A DNA stretch of 64,000 nt from Mytilus trossulus (lineage: Eukaryota > Mollusca > Bivalvia > Mytilida > Mytilidae): NCBI RefSeq assembly GCF_036588685.1, contig NC_086377.1, forward strand, positions 68,392,283 through 68,456,282, read 5' to 3'. Positions 1-10,656 of the stretch are shown one piece after another. The position numbers and the translations under genes are program-made. How positions within the stretch are numbered: the first letter of the stretch is position 1; every line of letters starts with the position of its first letter. The notes under the pieces are model-generated. The model worked only from the letters and a program-made list of their open reading frames with translations, made no database searches and was not told the DNA's origin.

Positions 1-687
1 TCAACAAAATAATACTAGGCGAGTCCGGACCGTGACCTTAAATAACCCCGGACTGGGAGTATACAGATTGTATATAAATATACCAAATTATTAGTTAAAT
101 TGAAAGATTTTTTTTCCCGTTTTTCTTTTGGCTTTTCCTTTATTCATTTTTCTATTTCTTAAATTATTCGATAGTCATCGGAAAAAACAATAAACGACAT
201 TTAAGCAGCGATCACCCATGCAATACACAATGTTGAACAGGTGAGTCCGGACTGTGACCTGACATAACCCCGGACTAGTTTGAAGTTTACTATACCTGCG
301 TGTATTGCATTTCGACGACTAACTGTATGTACACTGTTTATTGTCGTAAAGTATATTGACGGGACCTTTGATCAAGCATGTAATACAGAAAACAATTATA
401 AGATATTTATCCGACATTTAACGAAACAATTACATGTACTAACCGAGTCCGGATGGTGACCTGAAGTAACCCCGGACTAGATGTATTCGCAAACTATAGA
501 CATCGATAGAGATATAAAACTTCACAAATTATTTGATGAAACGAACTTTATCATTTTTATTCATTCATATTTTTGCTTACTGGATTATCGTCTGAAACAT
601 TAATAAAAGACGTTTACCCGAGAATCAACAAAATAATACTAGGCGAGTCCGGACCGTGACCTTAAATAACCCCGGACTGGGAGTATA
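1..687. repeat. Diverged ~200-bp satellite with conserved hairpin box, four box copies
   Basis: A 34-nt box occurs at 21-54, 243-276, 445-478 and 645-678, spaced 222, 202 and 200 bp. Each box has perfect 7-nt inverted arms (AGTCCGG and CCGGACT) around a loop holding GTGACCT and TAACC. Spacers are strongly diverged; spacers one and three keep short matches (Rttcattttt; aataaa-gacRttta). Bases 1-63 recur unchanged at 625-687, so the array also has a 624-bp higher-order unit of three monomers. The 5' end is cut by the window. The family is not recognised. Confidence 0.8.
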
Positions 688-972
688 ACACATATTTTGT
701 TGTATTGTTCAAATACGTAAATATATTTTTTTTTTGAATTGATGGAAAATAATAAATTAAGTAAACTTCACTATGCTTATCCTTCAAGAGCGTACAGCCA
801 CCTTTCGGTTTATATAAATATTTTTTTTATTTTGTACGAGGATTATTTACATTTTAGTAATTTCTTTACATTTGCACTGTACCTTTATTTTGTCTTGTAT
901 ACTTATTGTACGAGTTTTGTCTCTGATATAGACACCTGAAACAGGTTCCTTGATATAATCGTTATTGGCAAA
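688..972. other. AT-rich spacer, no feature
   Basis: Low-complexity AT-rich sequence. The 66-codon open frame starting at 739 is rich in Phe, Tyr and Leu from T-runs and has no recognisable motif, so it is not called a gene. Confidence 0.6.
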
Positions 973-1325
973 ATGAGTGATTTTGAGTTCTTTTTCATTT
1001 CAAATACCATAGATGAATATTTTAGGACAGACAAGGAACAACCAATGAAATGCATATGCGATGTTTTTCATAAAACTCGGTCGATCGATTGTGTATGAAT
1101 GCTCCAAGTGATTGTACAGTAGATTTGCAAGCGATTGTACTGTCAATAAACATATCTGACATAGAGAAAACTAATATATTTGGAATTCTCCTTGAACAAT
1201 GGCTTTGAAACTTTAGACAGGTGAAACTATATATCAGAAAAGGTACACGTGAAAATTCTGGTAGAAACGATTGGTTTTTCGATGTTTATTTGACAGTTTT
1301 GATCGCTGATGTGAGACAGCTTTAA
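973..1325 (+). pseudogene. Decayed coding fragment of unknown family
   Basis: An ATG at 973 opens 41 codons (MSDFEFFFISNTIDEYF at the start) ending in TGA at 1096. A +2-shifted frame then runs from 1095 to a TAA at 1323, interrupted only by TGA at 1206. The three pieces together read like one protein of about 115 residues, with mixed, non-repetitive composition (for example NISDIEKTNIFGILLEQWL and NDWFFDVYLTVLIADV). One frameshift plus one in-frame stop would make it a pseudogene. No domain is recognised; it may come from a transposable element or be a chance open stretch in AT-rich DNA. Confidence 0.35.
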
Positions 1326-1579
1326 TCGTTCTACTCAGATCTCCACCATTCTAAGAAACACGTTTTTTTTATTATTTAATTGGTTCATAGTTACATAGAA
1401 AATTATTAAGCTATCAAAATTTAAAGCAGAAACGTCATAAAGTAATATTAGAGTTCATCAAAGTTTCCATCAAGCAACTTGTAATTTTCAAAATGTCGGA
1501 TCCATGCTTGACAGTCTCCAGAATGACAAAAATATTAGAAAACCGTACAGTTCTGTTCCCACAGTGTATACACAATTCT

Positions 1580-1895
1580 TAATAACATTACCACAAAACA
1601 CAGACACGTTTAATTTTTTTAAGTGTCATTTAAACCACTCTAAAGTAAAATTCCTTTACAAATGGAAAAAAAATGCTGAAATTTTCGTTTCCGTTCTCTA
1701 ACATACACGAAGGTTTGACTTTACCAAATGTTAGGAAACTTATACACAACAAAGAGATCAAGTTCGAATGTTGGTTATGTCAATGAAACCTTTCTGGAGT
1801 TGTTATACTACGTAAAAAATAAAAAAATTAAATGATATATGATATGCAAGCGGGTACATCGTCTGTGTCCCATGGACACATTCCCCATTTACTCT
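1580..1895 (+). repeat. Dispersed bivalve repeat (family E), diverged copy
   Basis: Two degenerate ~145-bp subunits contain the signature 'ttaccacaaaacacagac', 'tttcgtttccgttctctaac' and, at the end, 'gatatgcaagcgggtacatcg' followed by 'tcccatggacacattcccc'. Related copies lie at 6,380-6,960 and 8,310-8,690. The 65-codon open frame at 1504-1701 lies largely in this repeat and is not a gene. Confidence 0.75.
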
Positions 1896-2137
1896 GAAAC
1901 ATGTTATGTTCATACTGCTGCTGAGTTTCACAATTTAATATATGTAGTAGTTTGTCGCTTGCCTATTTTGTAAACGGAACCTACAAATATTGAAGGATGG
2001 GATCCATAAACAGTTCAACGTTTTTATTGAAAATGCCTCTACTCCATTTATAGTTGTACATCTTGCGGTAAGGATACCCTTGAAAAACATTAACTGGCAC
2101 AAAAGGACTCCTGCCAACTATAGTCGTTTTTAAAATA

Positions 2138-2684
2138 TTTTTTCCTACGTTTATGAAACAAATAAATGTCTGAGAATATAAATAAGATTATTGCTTAAAT
2201 CATTACATAGTTCAAAGTCAAACTAGCGGTGTTCCGTGTAAAAACAGTTTTCTAAATATCATTTTGGTCATAACACTTTTTACATTTGTTTATAATTCGG
2301 TTTTTCCCTAATTTACCAGCATGACTAATGGTATTATTGCCAGAGTTATTGTGAGGTGACATGACTAGGTATTATTGCCAGTTCCTATCGGACTTTTATA
2401 CACTTATTACACAATTACGTAATGCAGGTTCATGCATCGCGTCACTAATGCCCATATAAACTACTGTCACGGTATGTATCAGGTCTGGTTATACAGGTCT
2501 GATTCATTTTCATAATTATTATAGATGTAATGCATCTTGTATATTTCTGCCAAAATAAACTTCCTTCTGGATAGTTTCAGAAACATAATAATTGTATTAT
2601 ATGTCTCTGATAGATGAACAAAAACAGGAAAAAATAATTTTAAGAAAATCAACTTTCTCCCTATAATTAATAAAAAAAATATTT
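2138..2684. other. AT-rich spacer
   Basis: Unique-looking AT-rich DNA. The short phrase 'ggtattattgccag' occurs twice (around 2,330 and 2,370), a small local duplication. No coding or element signature. Confidence 0.5.
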
Positions 2685-2723
2685 CTATGGCTTTCTTTTA
2701 AAGTCATTTGTAAACATTGATAC

Positions 2724-2800
2724 ACATATATATATATATATATATATTTTTAAACTCATTTGTAAACATTGATACATATATATATATATATATATATAAA
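2724..2800. repeat. (TA)n microsatellites with duplicated flank
   Basis: Two runs of TA dinucleotides (about 2,725-2,750 and 2,777-2,799) are each preceded by 'catttgtaaacattgatac', so the microsatellite and its flank were duplicated together. Confidence 0.9.
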
Positions 2801-3739
2801 CGAGTCTAAATTGAAAACTACGTTCAAACCTATGACTGCGTTGGATAAAAACCGCAATTTTTATACGTGTGCATGTCAAACAAATTTCGTTGTAGAAGGG
2901 TCTAAAAACAGCACAAACAACATTTTCCAAAAGACCAAAAGAGTGAAAAAGTATATTTAAACAAAACGCATTTGACTAACAGGTCGAACAACTGATGTTC
3001 TTTAACCCTGCTGACTGCCATTGGCGATTGCCAAATAAAATTGATCACAGGTTGTAACAAAATGGATCTTATTATAAATTTAATACGTCACAGAAAAAAA
3101 AAATTGTTAACTTGTGGACAGGATGTTGTGCCACAAACATTCGGTGTCAATATTTCTTTAGTACACCATATCCGGATTTCGACAATACATGTCTCTTCAG
3201 TGATGTTAGGGATCAAAAGGGTATTTGGAAGGCCATATTAAAAGCACCCTCATTTTTAGAGAAAGTACCCTCATTTTTAGATTAACTCTTGAATTTTAAG
3301 AGTCAATATATAGGATGAACGGATCATATAAACCGGAGGGAAAATATGATACATGCCCAAACAAAAAATATAAACGAGTCTAAATTGAAAACTACGTTCA
3401 AACCTATGACTGCGTTGGATAAAAACCGCAATTTTTATACGTGTGCATGTCAAACAAATTTCGTTGTAGAAGGGTCTAAAAACAGCACAAACAACATTTT
3501 CCAAAAGACCAAAAGAGTGAAAAAGTATATTTAAACAAAACGCATTTGACTAACAGGTCGAACAACTGATGTTCTTTAACCCTGCTGACTGCCATTGGCG
3601 ATTGCCAAATAAAATTGATCACAGGTTGTAACAAAATGGATCTTATTATAAATTTAATACGTCACAGAAAAAAAAAATTGTTAACTTGTGGACAGGATGT
3701 TGTGCCACAAACATTCGGTGTCAATATTTCTTTAGTACA
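2801..3739 (+). repeat. 574-bp head-to-tail tandem repeat, about 1.6 units
   Basis: Bases 2,801-3,165 recur at 3,375-3,739 without a difference I can see, an exact 574-bp offset. The full unit is 2,801-3,374 and the second unit is cut at 3,739. Each unit holds the same short plus-strand frame (contains KPMTALDKNRNFYTCACQ and ends in KRVKKYI), open for about 55-62 codons. Identity while the flanks differ means recent duplication or homogenisation. I do not see a hammerhead core (CUGANGA/GAAA) in the unit, and its class is unknown. Confidence 0.9.
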
Positions 3740-3939
3740 TATATATTTAAAGTAGTTGCACAACTGTAAATTGAAGATTCAGAATCATTGCAAGTCTAAC
3801 TTGCATGCTAGACTATACAAGAGTAAGAGCAAAATTTGATGATCTCATAATTAATATAATGTGTTACGGTTCTCCAAAAATTATCTTCCTTCCACTTAAT
3901 TAAAAAAGAAAAGGTATTTATAAGAAAATTCATAATTTT

Positions 3940-4048
3940 TGACAGTCCGGGTCCGGCATTCAGTCCGGGTCCGGCGTTCAGTCCGGGTCCGGGTCCGGGT
4001 TTCATACCCAAGTCCGGGTCCGGAGTCCGGTCCGGTCCGGGTTTCAGT
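3940..4048. repeat. (GTCCGG)n GC-rich tract
   Basis: A GC-rich island of reiterated gtccgg/gtccggg units broken by 'cattcagtccggg' phrases, in otherwise AT-rich DNA. On the minus strand it reads Gly-Pro and Asn-Ala-Gly repeats (3,808-4,011), a by-product of the hexamer. Confidence 0.9.
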
Positions 4049-4495
4049 GCGTACCTGGAGTGATCCAGCGCTCAGTTACAGACTATGTAAGACTATGTAA
4101 GACAGTATGCTATTAGCTTTTTACAACAAATTTCAAGTAAATATTTTTTTCGGAAGCACTCTTGAAAGTCCTCATTCGGAACTTGACAGCATCATGTTTA
4201 TGAAGCGGCCATATTATCACTGATACTGCGGTTGGAACCCAGATAAAGCAGAGAGTCATACATTTGTTTATGGTAAAGCTATCCTATTCTGAGGATTGCA
4301 ATTTATAATTATTATATAGAAATTCAAAATATAAAGGAGAACAGGGTCAAAAGTCCTATAGTCACCTAGACATTTACATCAACATTTCATATAGAAACAC
4401 ATTTTTTTTCAAAAATATCTGAATGACATGGTTGTATTCTTACAAATAAGGTGTTTAAAGACACAGAATTGTGTAATGCACTACCGTCTAGTATA

Positions 4496-5126
4496 ACGTA
4501 AGGGTACCCAAATTGCACTGAGTACCCAAATTGCACCTATTTAGAAAAAATAGCAACAGAAATCTTACAAGATTTCCTAGAGACTAAACAATTTGTATTT
4601 TTATGTTTTGATACTATGCACGTCTTTCACCATAGGTAAACATATTTAGATATACACAAAACGTTCACAGTATTTATCAACAGATGGACTGTTTACTGAA
4701 AAAGCAAAATGTACGAAAACGTCACCATGCGACGTCATCAAAACGTCACCTTTTAAAAATTAGCAAATACAATGTATTATAAGTTTCCATTTCGTAAAGT
4801 ATGAAGAGTAAGCATGGAATAATATTCAATTGTTCAAAATATTTGAAGAAATTAAACAAAAGCTCGGTTATTAGACTTTTGACGATGTGAATTTAAGCAT
4901 GGATGCAATTTGGGTACTCCTCATTACAGAATCATGGATAGTTTGGAGGTTGATTCAAACCCAATTTTTTATGACTCAATATGGATTAAAAAATAAATTG
5001 GCATACCTATACAATAAAGAATGATAGGGCTATAAAATAAACACAGTATGGACATTTTTTTCTTAATCATAAAAAAACGTAGGTGAAAAAACTGTCAAAA
5101 TAGGTGCAATTTGGGTACCGTCACGT
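4496..5126. mobile_element. MITE-like TIR element with TA flanks (outer)
   Basis: Left terminus ACGTAAGGGTACCCAAATTG matches in inverted form the right terminus ending ...GGTACCGTCACGT at 5,126. Both ends are flanked by TA (4,494-4,495 and 5,127-5,128), the target duplication typical of Tc1/mariner-type elements. At about 630 bp it has no transposase frame and would be non-autonomous. A second pair of similar termini lies inside it. Confidence 0.65.
4520..4919. mobile_element. Inner nested TIR pair of the same family
   Basis: GAGTACCCAAATTGCA at 4,520 is inverted at 4,904-4,919 (tgcaatttgggtactc), giving a ~400-bp unit sharing the ACCCAAATTGCA core with the outer termini. It is either a second, nested insertion or a duplicated terminus. 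Confidence 0.55.
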
Positions 5127-5149
5127 TACATGGTCTAGACCCCTCATTA

Positions 5150-5870
5150 CGCGTTGCCAGGGGACACATTGGAAATACCAGTCGTCCGTCTGTCAGGTCG
5201 TGTTCTGAGGCAGGTCCCTCCTGTTAGTGCTCTCACAGTCAGGCCTGTACAATTCTAACCACATTTGATATAACGTATACTCTCGGTTAATATCAACAAT
5301 ATCCCTGACAAGTTCTAAAATGATGGGCAATCAAGTTTTTTAAAGAGTTATTCCCCTTGGAAATATTAAATTTATAGAAAATGGCCTTGCTAGCACTCTA
5401 ACAGACCTGTACTACAGCCATACAATTCTTCTCTGATTATTTTATAAAACTCACCATACTTTAAGTTAATATTTGCAAAATCTTGGACAAGGTCCATAAA
5501 GGTGTCCAATCATCTTTTCTCAAAGAGTTATGCCTCTTGGAAATATTAAAATTATGGAAAATGGCCTCGTTAGAGCTCTCACAATTACAATTCTTGGCAG
5601 ATTTTTACCAAACTTAAATTTTTATAGGATATATAGTATCAACATTATCTTGAACATGTTTTTATAATGGTGGCCCTATAATGGTGGCCCATCACCTTTT
5701 TTTCAAAAGTTATGCTCCTTGGAAATATTAGATTTATGGAAAATTGCCTTGTTAGCTCTATCACAGGTACAATTCTTACCAGATTAATTAGATAAATCTT
5801 AAACCATAGGTTATAAACAACAATGTGTCAGAATAGTTCTATAAGGCCAAAAAAATATATATATATTTCT
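5150..5870 (+). repeat. Dispersed repeat (family D), about four ~175-bp units
   Basis: Units share 'cttggaaatattaaa', 'atggaaaatggcct' and 'gctctcacaggtacaattctt'. The 'cttggaaatatta' phrase recurs at about 5,356, 5,532 and 5,715. A further fragment lies at 8,700-8,790. Units are well diverged, so the element is old. Confidence 0.75.
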
Positions 5871-5879
5871 GTTTAAGGT

Positions 5880-6380
5880 AACATGCTTTAAAAAAAAATA
5901 GGGTAGGTAGGTCAGTATTTTCATTTTATTTTATTTTTTTATTTTTTTCATTTTATTTTTTGTGACATGATTTTTGAGTGTGCGGTTTCATCTTGTCATG
6001 GGCTGAGTTTACCCGTATTTTTAATGAATGGATTATTTTTTTTGTTATTGATTGGAAAAAAATGTAGGCAAAATGGTTATTTCATCACACCACTCGCAAA
6101 TATCTTTAAACAGCTATCATATTCATGATTATGAACATTAGGATGTATCAGGCAACATTATATTCACTTTTAACACGAGTTCAGTTTATTTTTCACTCTA
6201 TGATGGAAATAAAATGGCTTAGGTTCTGCACTTATAATAGGGTTGGTCGGGTAACCGTAAACAGACAAATATTTTTGTTTGGCCTAATGGTGGTTGTTCC
6301 ACTTTTTATGCCTCTGATGTAGCGGAGAGGCATTAAGTTTTATGTACACTGTATATCTGTCTGTACATCAGTCCAACCTT
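5880..6380. other. AT-rich spacer and repeat fragment
   Basis: T-rich runs, then the phrase 'gatgtagcggagaggcattaag', which resembles the head of another dispersed bivalve repeat. No supported gene. Confidence 0.4.
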
Positions 6381-6960
6381 ATGTCCCAAAGTTGGTTTCC
6401 ATTCTCCAACTTAAGTTTGCCTCATCCAAATTTAATGAAATTAATGCACAATGCTAACTACCACAAAACATAGATCAAGTTTGAATTTAAGTGGCATCAC
6501 TTGAACCCTCTTACTGCCGGAGGGACACATATGTCCACACTGACTGTGTCAGAGGGTCAATTATGTCCATATTTCAATTTATTCAATTTCGCCTCAGTGC
6601 TGTATCTTTCACATGAAAGACTAAATATTAAACATGATTACATGTTTCATCAATGGGTCCCAAATGTAACAGTCTTTATGGAATGACATTATTGTAGAGT
6701 GGACATCTTACTTCATAGACGTTGAGCTGTTGTATTTTCTGGCACACGAAATGCAGCCTTCAAAAACAATGTTTAATCCCTCTAGACTTATGTTGGAAAA
6801 ATTGCTAATTATTTTATTTCTGTCCTGTAAATTTAGCTTGGCTTTACCAAATAGTATGAAACTTAAATACTTAATACTCTAGTTTGAAAACACATATCAT
6901 GTTTAAATTTTGGTTGTTTCACTTTAACTGTTCTAGAGTTATGCCCCTTTAAAAATGGTA
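6380..6960 (+). repeat. Dispersed bivalve repeat (family E), longer copy
   Basis: Same family as 1,580-1,895, with 'ccattctccaacttaagtt', 'accacaaaacatagatcaag' and 'gttctagagttatgcccctt'. Subunits about 145 bp long repeat with divergence. Confidence 0.7.
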
Positions 6961-6977
6961 AAAAAAAGGCTGATTTT

Positions 6978-8304
6978 TAGCTCACCTGGCCCAAAGGGCC
7001 AAGTGAGCTTTTCTCATCACTTGGCGTCCGGCGTCCGTCGTCCGTCGTCCGTCGTCTGTCGTCCGTCGTCTGTCGTCGTCCGGCGTTAGCTTTTACAAAA
7101 ATCTTCTCCTCTGAAACTACTGGGCCAAATCAAACCAAACTTGGCCACAAACATCATTGGGGTATCTAGTTTAAAAAATGTGTGGCGTGACCCGGTCATC
7201 CAACCAAGATGGCCGCCACGGCTAAAAATAGAACATAGGGGTAAAATGCAGTTTTTGGCTTATAACTCAAAAACCAAAGCATTTAGAGGAAATCTGACAT
7301 GGGGAAAAATGTTTATCAGGTCATGATCTATCTGCCCTGAAATTTTCAGATGAATCGGTTAACCTGTTGTTGGGTTGCTGCCCCTAAATTGGTAATTATG
7401 AGGAAATTTTGCTGTTTTTGGTTATTATCTTGAATATTATTATAGATAGAGATAAACTGTAAACAGTAATAATGTTCAGCAAAGTTAGATTTACAAATAA
7501 GTCAACATGACCGAAATGGTCAGTTGACCCCTTTAGGAGTTATTGCCCTTTATAGTCAATTTTTAACCATTTTTCATAAATCTAAGTAATCTTTTACAAA
7601 AATCTTCTCCTCTGAAACTGCTGAGCCAAATTAATCCAAACTTGGCCACAATCATCTTTGGGGTATCTAGTTTAAAAAATGTGTGGCGTGACCCGGTCAA
7701 CCAACCAAGATGGCCGCCACGGCTAAAAATAGAACATAGGGGTAAAATGCAGTTTTTGGCTTATAACTCAAAAACCAAAGCATTTTGAGGAAATTTGACA
7801 GGGATAAAAATGTTTATCAGGTCAATATCTATCTGCCCTGAAATTTTCAGATGAATTGGACAATCGGTTGTTGGCTTGCTGCCCTCCAATTGGTAATTTT
7901 TAAAGAAATTTTGCCGTTTTTGGTTATTATCTTGATTACTATTATAGATAGAGATAAACTGTGAACAGCAATAATGTTCAGCAAAGTAAGATCTACAAAT
8001 AAGTCAACATGACCTAAATGGTCAATTGACCCCTTAAGGAGTTATTGCCCTTTATAGTCAATTTTTAACAATTTTCATTAATTCGGTAAATTTATGTAAA
8101 TTTTTACCAAATATTTTTCTCTGTTACTAATGGGCAAGGTTCATTATAGATATAATTGTAAGAAGCAAGAACGTTCAGTAAAGTAAGAACTTCAAACACA
8201 TCACCATCACCAAAATACAATTTTGTCATGAATCCATTTGTGTCTTTTGTTTAATATGCACATAGACCAAGGTGAGCGACACAGGCTCTTTAGAGCCTCT
8301 AGTT
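6978..8304 (+). mobile_element. Family C element with palindromic ends
   Basis: Begins with a self-complementary stretch (AGCTCACcTGGCCC, AAA, GGGCCAaGTGAGCT) and ends with a second short palindrome (aggctctttagagcct). A (GTCCGTC)n tract follows the head. The body holds two ~500-bp units, starting near 7,090 and 7,589 at 'cttttacaaaaatcttctcc'. A typical bivalve dispersed element with no protein. Minus-strand partial copies lie at 51,436 and 59,640. Confidence 0.85.
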
Positions 8305-8309
8305 TCATT

Positions 8310-8800
8310 TCCATTCTCTTACTTAAGTATGCCTCATCCAAATGTAATAGAGTTAAGCTCCTTTACAAATTGAAGAAATTCTAAAAAGAAATTTTCTGAA
8401 CCATTAACACAATGTTAATTACCATGAAATACAATTTTATCAGCTTTGAATTTTGGTGGTGTCACTTTGACCGTTCTAGATTAAAGCTCCTTTGGAAAAA
8501 TTGCTGAATTTTTTGTTTCCATTCTCTTACTTTCATGACTTTAGTTTGCCTTAAACAAATTTTCTGAAACTTAAACACAATACTTTTTACCACAAAACTC
8601 AGATCAGGTACTAATTTGGGTAGTGTCACTTTCACTGTTCTTCAGTTATTTTTGTTTATAGCTTTATATGATATGCAAGCATCATCCCATGAATACATAA
8701 TTTCACATTTATGTTAAAAAATGTTATGTCTCTTGGAAGTATCAAATTTATGGAAAATGGCCTTGTTTGCCCTCTCACAGGTATGCATTTGACAGCAGAC
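8310..8800 (+). repeat. Dispersed repeats, families E and D
   Basis: Family E subunits (8,310-8,690) run into a family D fragment ('gtctcttggaagtatcaaatt', 8,720). The order E then D suggests both belong to one larger composite repeat, as at 5.1-6.9 kb. Confidence 0.65.
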
Positions 8801-8865
8801 ATGGTTTACAATGTATTCTACTATAAGTTCTGAATTTGGACACTTTAAAATTAGGAGATCTAATT

Positions 8866-8960
8866 ATTATGTGCGGTGGTATGATTACAAATGAGACAAT
8901 TCTCCAACACAGACTAAATGAAAGAGAAGTTAACAACTATATATATGCCATGTCAGTTAA
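8866..8960 (+). repeat. SINE-like family A fragment
   Basis: Contains 'gtggtatgattacaaatgag', 'acaattctccaac' and 'taacaactatatatatg', the start of the family A repeat whose longest copy is at 15,698-16,165. Confidence 0.7.
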
Positions 8961-9084
8961 CTGCTAGTAGTCTGTAATTGTTATTTATGTATTATTGTCA
9001 ATTTATTTATTTACTTTGGTAACATGCATCTTCTGACATCAAACTCGGACTTTTAATGTGCATATTGTTATGCATTTACTTTTC

Positions 9085-9395
9085 TACATTGGCTAGATGT
9101 ATAGGGGAAGGGTTGAGATCTAAAAACATGTTTAACCCTTCCACATGTTTGCGCCTGTCATAAGACAGGAGCCTCTAGCCTTTGTTAGTCTTGTATGATA
9201 TTTTAATTTTAGTTACATGTGTACACTTTGGAGAGTACTTAGTATGTCATTAAGGGGCCAGCTGAAAGATGTCTCCGGGTGCGTGAATTTCTAGCTGCAT
9301 TGAAGACCTGTTGGTGACCTTCTACTGTTGTCTGTTCTGTGGTCGGGTTGTTGTCTCTTAGACACATTCCCCATTGCCATTCTCATTTTTGGGAT
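9085..9395 (+). repeat. Family B repeat, near-complete copy
   Basis: Starts 'ggctagatgtataggggaag', passes 'gcctgtcataagacaggagc' and 'ggggccagctgaaagatgtc', and ends 'gaagacctgttggtgacctt', 'gttgtctcttagacacattc'. Related pieces lie at 11,670 (inverted), 37,570, 49,540 and 57,230. Confidence 0.85.
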
Positions 9396-10380
9396 ACGAT
9401 TGCTTTTAAGCAATCTGTAGACTTTTACTATTGGCTCTGAGCAATGCCCTCACGCCAACTGTTTTATTCTAAACACTAAGGAACATCACAGATTCTTATG
9501 ATTGTCTTGCTTTAAAAGGTAAAAACAAGCAAAGGGATTGAACTTAAACAATTTTCCTATAATGTTCTTTTCATAATCTTCATGTGGTACCGCTGTAAAA
9601 CTGAGGTTTAAGATTGTACTTCCATAAAAAAATAGAGAACCATCTGGGTCGTTTAATATACGTTCTTGCCCCAGGGTTTGTTTTGGTAATTATGCGCATG
9701 CATGCGTATAGTTTTCTTTACTTCAAGGGGTATTAGATTAAATGGTTGCTCTGGGTTCCCCACTCAATTAATTAATTTATAACTCATTGGATCTTTTCTA
9801 TGTCATGTATGTATGTCTGTTATTGAGGTTTATTCTTGTTGCATAATTTGAAATCATTTGCATCATTTAAATTAAAATAAATGTATTCCACGTCGCCAAG
9901 TTGTTACTATAGAACACCCCTTTAGGCGAAATAGAGTTTTCCATATTATCATTTCCAGTTGTCTCCCTTCTGAAAGTAATCTCCATGAATTCTGAATCAA
10001 ACACAAACACTTCAAATATTAGCTTATTCTGTCAATAAACGTCGTATTTTATTAAAAACAATTGCAATTTAAACAGAGGAATGTGTATGGAGAGGAGTCA
10101 TGATCACTGACCCAAAGGAAATTGAATCTTTAAAGAGTTGGGAATAGGGTTCCTCCTAGAATTAACGTAAGAAAATACGGGTGATAAGATTCAAAGTGAA
10201 AATACCTTCTCTCACTCTGAGTCTCAGTGACTGGAAAGTAAACTTGGAATTGATAGTACAAAATAGAACACAATAGGCCTAAGTATATTGTTCATACACT
10301 TTTATCCGGGATTTGCTATTTTGTAACTATCCAGATAACGTAAATTAGTTTTGGAAATAATATTATCCAGCTACATGTAT
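9396..10380. other. AT-rich unique-looking DNA
   Basis: Long stretch without recognisable repeat or coding signal. A near-perfect palindrome of alternating purine/pyrimidine (atgcgcatgcatgcgtat) lies near 9,692. Confidence 0.5.
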
Positions 10381-10384
10381 ACAT

Positions 10385-10540
10385 GTGTCAATGAAACAAT
10401 GGCAATCGTATCCCTCAGAGTAATCTGCTCTTTGATTATACATTGCCATAGCTTCCTGTACATGCTGTATGGTCTTCAACAATGAGTTAGACTTATACCG
10501 CATAGTAAGCTGTAATAAGGCTCTGAAATAAAGAATTTAT
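10385..10540 (+). repeat. Family A fragment
   Basis: 'gtatggtcttcaacaatgag' and 'ataccgcatagtaagctgta' are the middle of the family A repeat; the ends are eroded. Confidence 0.55.
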
Positions 10541-10656
10541 AAAGAAAACTAAAGGCAGTGATTAATGTACAAAACAATAAAATCATAAATGAAAATACAG
10601 ATATAACAGACATTTATCTAGGTTTATTTGGTCAAATATTGTATAACAAATGTATA

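Noticed and set aside
21-54. Hammerhead ribozyme in the 200-bp satellite box
   Set aside because: GAGTCC...GGAC resembles hammerhead stem II context, but CUGANGA is not present and GAAA is absent after the stem in all four boxes.
1945-2137. Plus-strand open stretch of about 60 codons (ACLFCKRNLQILKDG) and an opposite-strand 60-codon frame
   Set aside because: Protein-like on both strands, without splice sites, start or family signal; cannot choose, so not called.
2801-3374. Hammerhead in the 574-bp repeat
   Set aside because: 'ctgatgt' and several 'gaaa' occur, but not in the required order with a paired stem II.
7141-7326. 61-codon frame with several Trp
   Set aside because: Lies inside the family C non-coding element and is not kept in its second internal unit.
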